This document shows, piece after piece, positions 57,230-64,000 of a stretch of 64,000 nt of DNA. Source of the stretch: Isoetes taiwanensis (lineage: Eukaryota; Streptophyta; Lycopodiopsida; Isoetales; Isoetaceae). The stretch is taken from contig JAJEKV010000078.1 of assembly GCA_021234155.1 (NCBI GenBank), forward strand, positions 5,270,370-5,334,369. The letters run 5' to 3'. Within the stretch, counting starts at the first letter, position 1; each line of letters begins with the position of its first letter. The position numbers and the translations under genes were made by a program. The notes beneath the pieces were generated by a model. It saw only the letters and a list, made by a program, of their open reading frames with translations. It ran no database searches and was not told the origin of the DNA.

Positions 57230-58936
57230 AATTAGATGTTCAAGTCTCCTTGAGATTCCTTAAGGATTTGAAAAGACTTCCTTGAGGTTTTCTACATATT
57301 TCTAAAGATGTCGATGGAAGAAGATGTGTAGAAGCGAAAGCTCCTTTCATAAGTTTTCTCTATATTGCATAAAGACTCTTGAACCTAACAGACAGTTTTA
57401 TGGTAAATAGTTTTTTTTTTTATCTTTATCTTATTTAGTTTGTTATACGCATATGCATCTAAGATGCATACGTAATGCACTCTCATAAGGAAAAATCCAT
57501 ACGTATTTTATTTAAGTTCACAGATAATTTGGAATGTCCACTTTTGCTACACATTATATCGCTTATGTGGCAATGCAAGTAGGCTCGAGTCTCCAAGAAC
57601 TAATTTGTGTTTTATTTAAGTTCACAAATAATTTGGCTTTTGTTATATATTATATATTGCTTACATGGCAATCCAAGTAGACTTGAGTCTTCAAGAACCA
57701 ATTCATTGCCACTTTCATTTCAAAAGTTGTCATATTTCCATCTTGGAATTGTGACATCTCAAAATTATAACCAGAATGGTGAAATTTAAAGTGGACAAAC
57801 TTGAGAATCCGAATACTAAAAAGGACAAACAACTTGCATTCATGTGGCACCAAGTAAGCATTTGCATAAAAAGCAAGCACAAACTTATATAAACAATGCA
57901 ATGCCAACTTGCTCAAAGCATACTATTAAACACAACTTTAGCCACACAAGACGATTGACAATGCTATTTATGATGCTCTGAAGTATATTAGAGATTAGCA
58001 TGCAACTAGGAAACTGTAAAATGACATTGCATAAAGTCTTCAACACTGCTTAAAATATTAAGTTGAGTTTCACATAATGTGCATATGCGGCAAGGATTGC
58101 AAACCACAAATAACATTATGCATAGCCATTTGGTCAAACAAAGTCATTCATGAGGCTGTCATACTTCATTGCTAGGCTGCTAGACTGCTATGTTTTTGAA
58201 AGTTCAGAACTTATAGAAATTGATGAATCCACTTGCTTGGGCCTCCACATCATAGTAGTATATTACTGTAAGAAATGTTTCTGAAAGTTCTGAACTTAAT
58301 AAAATTGATGCATCCACTTGCCTGGGCCTCCACATCACAACAGTATATTACTCTAAGAAATGTAACCATATCTAAATCCCGCCATGTTGTATCTGTTGAC
58401 AAATGTCAAGAGCTCACTTATGGTGTCAACAATCAACATAATCACATAGCATTGCATTCTAAAAGATTAATAAATGATGACAAACAACATAAGCACATAG
58501 CATTGCATGCTAGAAGATAAATATTCCAGTCTCAATCCTGGTGGAGTTGCACCATTTACACCTTTGTCTCCTCCACCTTTCTAATTAACAAAGTGCTGCT
58601 CATAACCCCATGAATCTAAATGATTTAAACACCGGTCATTTATACCAACAAGGATTTTGCATCAGTTTCTTTCACCCCTTTGCCAAAATGAAAAACAATC
58701 ATTACCTTATCTCATTTCTCACTGAAACCGTTTATCATCACTGTTAGTGCTTCGGATTTGCACTAGAAATCTGTGCTACATAGCCTTGTGGCAGCACAGA
58801 ACCTGGATATGAAATTTGAGTAGAAATATCAAAGAACAAATTCGGCCTGTTACTAGTGATTCCAAAAGTAGAAAACCAAAAGCAACGTCGGTTATGTAAG
58901 ATCTCTCGATCCCTGTGAAGAAAACTATCTAAGTAC
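57230..58936. repeat. AT-rich spacer with tandem duplications
   Basis: A ~105-bp unit (ttttatttaagttcaca, tggcaatncaagtag) is present twice at 57500-57706. A ~87-bp unit (tgaaagttcngaactta, ccacttgcntgggcctccac) is present twice at 58190-58365. A ~57-bp unit (caacataancacatagcatt) is present twice at 58430-58515. No gene recognised. Confidence 0.7.
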
Positions 58937-59040
58937 CTATTGCAAGTTTTGCAAACGATGCAAATAGCATTTGGAGCCATAGTCTTGCCCTGGAGGAAAC
59001 TCGAAGCTCTGGATCTGCGCCCAATTTCTTCATCTGCCAT
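58937..59040 (-). CDS. Possible first exon of an unidentified gene
   Basis: On the minus strand an ATG at 59040 opens MADEEIGRRSRASSFLQGKT, then APNAICIVCKTCNR, ending at a possible donor (AATAG/GTACTT). The upstream 180 bp are richer in CG than the surroundings, as plant gene starts often are. The Cys spacing C-x2-C-x2-C could begin a zinc-binding site. If unspliced, the frame runs on to 58744. No second exon is recognised, so coding status is open. Confidence 0.3.
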
Positions 59041-60165
59041 ACAGTTTTGGAGCAAACGATGCGTTCACGATTCCAAAGGGCCGGTTTGCTCTTTGCCCAA
59101 AACGATGCCCCAAATCGAAGAAATCTAAATTAAAGGGCTTCGGCCGGTGCATGTGCCAATAGATTGCCCGGCACATTTGGCCGCATACGAGATTCTCTGT
59201 TATTTAGATTGCGGGGGATATCAGAAAAAAAAAATTAAACACAGTTGATTGACGATGGGGGGGAGAAAATAAAAAGTTTTTTTTTAGGCGGATGGAAAAA
59301 AAACAAACCACTTTATATATTGTTTAGATAATGCTTAAATGAAGCCACATTATCAAACTTATCAATCAAAGAGCATGCACAAAACATTTAAGGAGCACGG
59401 CAAAAATCAGTCATAAATGCACGGCTTGGTATCACATACATAAACAATAAGTATTAAATTAAATATTCTCACTTAACGAAGTTTTTAAGCTGCTTAAATG
59501 TTCCTGCAAAATTGTGGCTCAATAACAAGATATATTAGACATCATTCGCCTGCACACAACAAAAAAAAAACATCCAATAGACTCCACTTTGCAATCACGC
59601 ACATGATATAAGACCTGCATGTTGAGCATGACTGTTAACAAAGTAATATGCAACAAACTTCAGTCTGTGACTATAGGAGCAAAACTAAAACAAGAGCAAA
59701 ACTAAAATAAAATGGATAAAACAGAAGCCCAAAACAAGCTAAAAATGCATCAAAATGCATCTCCTTTTCATCACGAAATAACTTTAAATTTCTAGTTGAA
59801 TAGATACTAGAGTTTTTATTCTGTCAAATGCTTGGTTCTAGGATCACCATCCAATCTCAAAACGTTCATCATTGCCCGAATTCCACACAAGCGTTATGTA
59901 TATTCCCAAAGCCTCATTTTTTCAAATCCCTGAAGGCCCATTTATTCAAACACATAGGCCTAGAGAACTAAAGCTGCACCCTGAAGCCATACGAATCAGA
60001 AGATTGAGTGAAGAGAATAATTTTTTGATGAACCATCTAAAGTAAAAAGAACTACACAACCTTGCCTTTAGCAATTTAGATCTCAAGGTCCTCATGGGTG
60101 TAGATGTGGTATGGGTCCTCATGGCTGTATGTGTGAGTATGCTCCTCATGGGTGGTTGAGCAATA
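59041..60165. other. Intergenic, no gene seen
   Basis: After the CG-richer start region the DNA is AT-rich without recognisable exons. A triple repeat of tcctcatgg (60085-60160) leads into the minisatellite. Confidence 0.45.
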
Positions 60166-61090
60166 GATGCTTAGTAACATGGGAAGTACTTTGGAATTCA
60201 TAATAGATGTAGTATTAGCGGGTGATACTTTAGAAGTAGTAGTAGGTGTGGGTAAGCTCCCAATGGGTGATAGTTTGAAATTGGTAGTTGGTGTAGTAAG
60301 TGTGAGTCAGCTTTTAATGGGTGAGACTTTAGAGTTGATAGTAGATGTGAGTAAACTCCCAATGGATGATACTTTGGGAATTGGTAGTAAATATGACTAA
60401 GCCCCTCAATGTGTGATAGTTTAGAATTGGTAGTACATATTGTATAGGGGAATGGAGGTTGGGACTCCATTCCCGGATTTGCAGATGGGGTCCCGCGACC
60501 GGCGTTAGCCGGGAGCGGGTCACCTGCAAAACCGGGAATGGAGGACCAACCTCCATTCCCCTACAAAATGGAAATAGGGGAGGAAAGATTTACAGAGCTG
60601 GTGCAACTCGAAGAAGGAAAAAAGAGAGAGATTTGCAAAAAGAAAAGGATTTACAGAGATTTTTGTTGCAGATCTTCTATCCTTGCTGCCGGCAACTACA
60701 GACATGCCATTGCAAAACGAAAAAGCTTGAAAAAGCTTGAAGAAGCTCGCGACTTGCGAACCTGTGACTCCAAAAACTGTATGAAGAAGCTGCATGAAGG
60801 ATCTGCGGCGAAGAATCTGCATGAAGAAGCTGCATGAAGGATCTGCGGCAAAGGAGCTCCACGAACCCTAAAAACAGAGGAACTTGCGCCGCCGGTCACG
60901 CGGAATCAATAAACCCTACTTCCATTCTGTATTATTGGCTGACGCCACGTGTCGTCATAAGAGTGGTCGCCAGAGAATAATGACGACCCTATTTCCATTT
61001 TGGTAGTAGGTATATAGGTGAGGGGATGCCGAACCGAGGTTGAGTAAGCTCCTAATGGGTGATACTTTGGAATTAGTAGCAGGACTACAT
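60166..61090. repeat. Minisatellite of ~55-bp units, interrupted
   Basis: Degenerate units of the type gtgagtaagctcccaatggg, then tgatactttngaattggtag, recur about five times at 60180-60435 and once more at 61003-61090. The array is split by the insertion at 60436-60999. Frames through it on either strand are repetitive artefacts. Confidence 0.8.
60436..60999. mobile_element. Small insertion with 9-bp target duplication
   Basis: The 564-bp insert is flanked by TTGGTAGTA on both sides (60427-60435 and 61000-61008), and the minisatellite phase resumes after it. A 9-bp duplication is characteristic of Mutator-like elements. Its left part is a strong hairpin (60446-60560; ggggaatggaggttgg and its complement). 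aaaatggaaatagggg (60565-60580) is complementary to ccctatttccatttt (60988-61002). A 99-codon plus-strand frame with HEGSAA/LHEEAA repeats fills the middle; I do not consider it a gene. True terminal repeats are imperfect. Confidence 0.5.
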
Positions 61091-61762
61091 GGGTGGGCCG
61101 AGGCGAGGCCGAGGAAGGGTGCAAAAGAATACCAAATAAAATAACTAGAAGCTTTAGCATAATATGACAAAACACCAAAAAATGAGGCCTCCACGACTGC
61201 GGGATATAAACTGTAGGAAAGTAGGAAAAGGTGAACAAAACAATCCTGTAAGTTTGTCATAATCAGTACGATGGCATTTTTGTCATTCCATTGGATCGGC
61301 GAAAACTGGCTTTATCTTCCTAAATTTAGCTAGTTATAAAACTGCATAACCAACATCTGCATTTCCTACAATTAGCAGATGTCTAAAGGTTGTTGTTCAT
61401 AGCAGAATATAACATTAATGATACAAGTTTTTCCAAAAGAAAGCGAAGTTAGAATTTGATGTTATTTGTACGCATAAATATCTGGAATGATACTTATTAC
61501 GTTTACAGATGTCACCATCCATAAAAGAACAGTTTTAGTGCCTGTCTTTAAATGCTGAGGAATACATACAGAATTTTGGACTTGCCATGAAAGTGCAGAT
61601 GCATTTTCACTAGCTCAACTCCATGAATCTACTCGTTTATGTTAGGGAAGAGTAAAAAAAAGAAAAAAAATCATATCCATAAAGAGAAAATTTACAGTTG
61701 GCTTTAAAACTTATCACCTGATTAAAGTGCTAGCATGAGAAGCTGTCACATATTTGTCATGA
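61091..61762. other. 3' flank of the zinc-finger gene
   Basis: AT-rich with no gene. Probably contains the 3' UTR of the minus-strand gene to the right; no single polyadenylation signal stands out. Confidence 0.4.
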
Positions 61763-63514
61763 TTATGATATTGCATGCTGAAATCCTGTATGAACATTGT
61801 GTGATAAGTCTTCTCCACAACCAGGACTTTGGTCTAGATTGCATGACACACCTTCATACCACTTATCAGATTCTGGATAGTAAGATTCATGCATATTGAC
61901 CAAAGATTCCTCAATTGCCACATTCACAGGACTGCAACTTTTGTCATGCACTCCAGTGCTGCAGTGGGCATCTACCATTCTGCCTCCAAACTTTGAACAT
62001 CCTTCATTTCCTGACACTAACAGCCTCGGCTCCTTATTTTCACATTTTCTTGAAGGGCGGCCTGTCCGTCGTTTTTGGTGGTGAGCAGTAGATCCACTTT
62101 TTGTGTCATATCTTGAATTTTCAACACTCAGGTCTGCAATTTGCTTTCCTCTGTTAAAATCCTCCCAGATTCCATACTCCACATCCTTGGCATGGACATC
62201 CCCTGAACTTACCATTTCCATGTCTCCTACTGCCAGCACATCTTTTTCACTGGGCAACAAATTTTTGAGCTTCAAGTTTGTGCTTACAAGTTCTTGACTT
62301 ATGTTGCTTAGTGAATCAAGAGGCAGCTCTGGTATGCTACCCTCCAACTGTGCCAATTCAGCTCTCAATTCACTCATTTGTTGTAGTACAGCCCCATGAG
62401 CCTCTGCAGCCTCTCCAGGTTCCTCCGATAAGCATGTTGGATCAAGCACTCGATTGATAACCATTCCACCTCCTTCATGAGGTGCCGGATCATGTCCTGA
62501 ATGGACAGCAAATAATTTGAAAGTAGCAAGCCCATCTTCCAAATATGAAAATGTCTTGTTTTTGTAGCTATAATTGTTAATAGGCACAATTGCCCGAATT
62601 CGAAAGGTGCAGCCACAACGACTTGATGTAAATGTATTCTTCTTTTTGCTTGCCGCTTTTCTGATGGTGGGTTCACCAGCTCTATGGCAGCAGTAATCTT
62701 TAACCTCAGCCAAAAATGGTTTGTATCTTATGTACTTTTGCCGTATGCACAAAATGACTTTATGCTTTGCAGCCAACTGTTGCAGTTTTTGGGGCACATC
62801 CTTTGCTACAACTTCAAATGATTCAGTATATTCAAACCGCCTCCGTTTGTTATTGAGGCCATTTGAGTCCCTATAAGAATTACAAACAGGACAGGTGTTC
62901 ACACAAACTCTCACGTATGACTCGGGGATTCCATAGAATTTTGCACCAACAGTCCAGACCTGCTTTATCCTCTCAATAGTATCTTTCATGCCTAAATGTT
63001 TCAAATCTGCATCTGCATGAAAGCCTTGCACAATTTCCTGCCATTGCTCTACATGAGGAACAAACTGCTGTGCGTTGTTCTTAAAAAAGAGAAGCTCGAC
63101 GCCATTGTCCACTTGGGCGTTGAGCTTATCCTGTATACGCTTCCACCCCGTTAAATAAGCAGTATCCTGATGTCTATCTTTCCACACAGACCTCCACGAA
63201 GACAATATAGAAATGGGTGTGGCTCCTTTAATCTCATCTGGAAATGCATAACGGCCTGCCAAGATGCACTGTACCATTAGATGATGGGAGGCCCTATTGA
63301 AGGTATAGAACTGATTTGACACAAATGGCTCCGGATCAACCACTCCACTTATTAATAATCCTCCATCATCATCGCCTACTTGTTCTTCATCAAATTCTGG
63401 CTCTGAATAAAGCTCCTGCTCTACTACTCCACTAGTCAATAGCCCTACCTCTGTTTCTGTCGAGATATCACAAGCTTTCGCACCTTGTTGCAATACAAAA
63501 TCTGACCTTCCCAT
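61763..63514 (-). CDS. H2C2-integrase-finger / FAR1-like Cys-His protein
   Basis: An intact 583-codon frame. Residues ~1-60 are acidic with two repeats of GLL(T/I)SGVV. Residues ~166-211 form an integrase-type zinc finger (H166-x6-H173, C208-x2-C211; LGMKDTIERIKQVW between). Residues ~225-345 hold a FAR1/WRKY-GCM-like module with a basic start, Cys275/276, Cys300/302 and H338-x2-H341 (TFKLFAVHSGHDP). A helical segment ~366-400 (LQQMSELRAELAQLEGSIP) is likely a coiled coil. A basic KRRTGRPSRK near 505 resembles an AT-hook/NLS. A nuclear DNA-binding protein is likely; the mix of two transposon-type domains suggests domestication. An upstream exon (63609-63671) is out of frame with this ATG. Confidence 0.75.
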   Translation of the reverse strand: MGRSDFVLQQGAKACDISTETEVGLLTSGVVEQELYSEPEFDEEQVGDDDGGLLISGVVDPEPFVSNQFYTFNRASHHLMVQCILAGRYAFPDEIKGATPISILSSWRSVWKDRHQDTAYLTGWKRIQDKLNAQVDNGVELLFFKNNAQQFVPHVEQWQEIVQGFHADADLKHLGMKDTIERIKQVWTVGAKFYGIPESYVRVCVNTCPVCNSYRDSNGLNNKRRRFEYTESFEVVAKDVPQKLQQLAAKHKVILCIRQKYIRYKPFLAEVKDYCCHRAGEPTIRKAASKKKNTFTSSRCGCTFRIRAIVPINNYSYKNKTFSYLEDGLATFKLFAVHSGHDPAPHEGGGMVINRVLDPTCLSEEPGEAAEAHGAVLQQMSELRAELAQLEGSIPELPLDSLSNISQELVSTNLKLKNLLPSEKDVLAVGDMEMVSSGDVHAKDVEYGIWEDFNRGKQIADLSVENSRYDTKSGSTAHHQKRRTGRPSRKCENKEPRLLVSGNEGCSKFGGRMVDAHCSTGVHDKSCSPVNVAIEESLVNMHESYYPESDKWYEGVSCNLDQSPGCGEDLSHNVHTGFQHAIS

Positions 63515-63608
63515 TTGATCTTACCCTAAAATGGCAATGGTTGTATAATCAACTGGAAACGGAGAGTTGCTCCGATCCCGAAAGCTTATATTCAAATTGT
63601 AAACTTAC

Positions 63609-63671
63609 CTGCATAGTGCGGATAACTGCCGTCAAGGAATCATCGTCCACGCTTAGCTCGGACATCGCCAT
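63609..63671 (-). CDS. Upstream exon candidate of the zinc-finger gene
   Basis: ATG at 63671 opens 21 codons (MAMSELSVDDDSLTAVIRTM and Q) to a perfect CAG/GTAAGT donor at 63608. A 83-bp intron ends at TTTTAG (63526). Spliced in this way the next frame reads GKIKWEGQILYCNK and soon stops, not the 583-residue frame. So either the long ORF starts at its own ATG with this as a leader carrying a uORF, or there is another splice choice or an indel. The spacing and splice sites support a real transcript. Confidence 0.5.
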
Positions 63672-64000
63672 GGCTTAACAAATTAGATCAAACGGCAAGC
63701 GACTGGTTAAGGTTCAATTAGGGCAAATTTATTACGTAAGGGTAAGCTTTTCTAAGGTAAGCGCTTTACGTATACAAGAAACTTATCGCGGCCGCCGCGA
63801 ACATTTCTCTTCCCCTTGGCCGCTGCGAAAATGACATGGTCGCAAAGCTTCGGGTGCAGCTAAATCAAATCAGAGAAATCGTAAAATGAAGAGTTAAAGG
63901 GATTTTATCATCATATGTTTTGTGGCCAGATATATCTATAGATGCAGCTTCCATCGCCAAAAGCTCCTTAAGGCAGCTCATCTGCAGTTACAAAGACCAG
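63672..64000. promoter_or_regulatory. Probable promoter/leader of the zinc-finger gene
   Basis: The minus-strand upstream region includes a CG-rich patch (cgcggccgccgcgaac, 63787-63802) in otherwise AT-rich DNA. This patch belongs to a 26-bp block also found at 38217-38242. No clear TATA box. Confidence 0.3.

Noticed and set aside
60198-60556. His/Leu/Pro-rich minus-strand ORFs
   Set aside because: Translations of minisatellite units; the repeat period explains the openness.
1-64000. tRNA, rRNA, CRISPR, operon or bacterial-type features
   Set aside because: No cloverleaf, rRNA core or spaced direct-repeat array seen; gene structure is eukaryotic throughout.

Overview
This window looks like nuclear DNA of a land plant with a large, repeat-rich, gene-poor genome. 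The evidence is AT-rich sequence, plant-type GT/AG exon edges, plant dirigent genes, Ty1/Copia and chromodomain Ty3/Gypsy retrotransposons, a plant-type LINE carrying a zf-RVT tail, and many single exons of plant gene families adrift in non-coding DNA. A gymnosperm or fern-like genome would fit this density and decay, but nothing in the sequence fixes the taxon. All family names come from reading motifs by eye; no database search was run.

Layout. 1-3.3 kb: a frameshifted coiled-coil gene (minus). 3.3-6.6 kb and 13.5-16.35 kb: two direct copies of a ~3 kb unit, each with a decayed minus-strand coiled-coil reading frame. The first copy carries a 546-bp foldback insertion that the second lacks. 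7.4-12.5 kb: an unidentified pseudogene, an NSE2/MMS21-like SP-RING exon, a mosaic of short repeats and a decayed MULE/SWIM transposase. 16.3-20.4 kb: the best-supported genes, two intact single-exon dirigent proteins in head-to-head orientation, with two relic dirigent C-termini behind the first. 22.1-26.3 kb: two ~1.7 kb direct repeats bordered by A-tracts. 27-40.7 kb: weak ORFs and gene debris, including a three-exon DUF819 membrane-protein pseudogene, one kinesin motor exon and a kinesin-light-chain-related TPR fragment.

40.7-57.2 kb is a nested transposon stack. A 5'-truncated LINE abuts a 5'-truncated, frameshifted Copia element. Copia abuts the 3' end of a minus-strand chromodomain Gypsy element. 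Gypsy is split by a ~550-bp foldback element and by a 5.6-kb hAT-like element with an 8-bp target duplication. The hAT-like element carries plant gene exons (MBF1-like and rhomboid-like) and a decayed CACTA-like element, which itself holds a smaller inverted-repeat element.

57.2-61.1 kb holds minisatellites, one of them split by a 564-bp insertion with a 9-bp duplication. 61.7-63.7 kb holds a long intact minus-strand ORF whose protein combines an integrase-type H2C2 zinc finger with a FAR1/GCM-like Cys/His module, possibly a domesticated transposon protein.

Functionally only the two dirigent genes and the 583-residue protein look intact. The rest is transposon sequence, duplications and fossil exons. 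The most interesting structures are the hAT-like gene-capturing element with its nested CACTA relic, the foldback family with CATTAG termini, and the dirigent cluster with its ladder of 3' relics.
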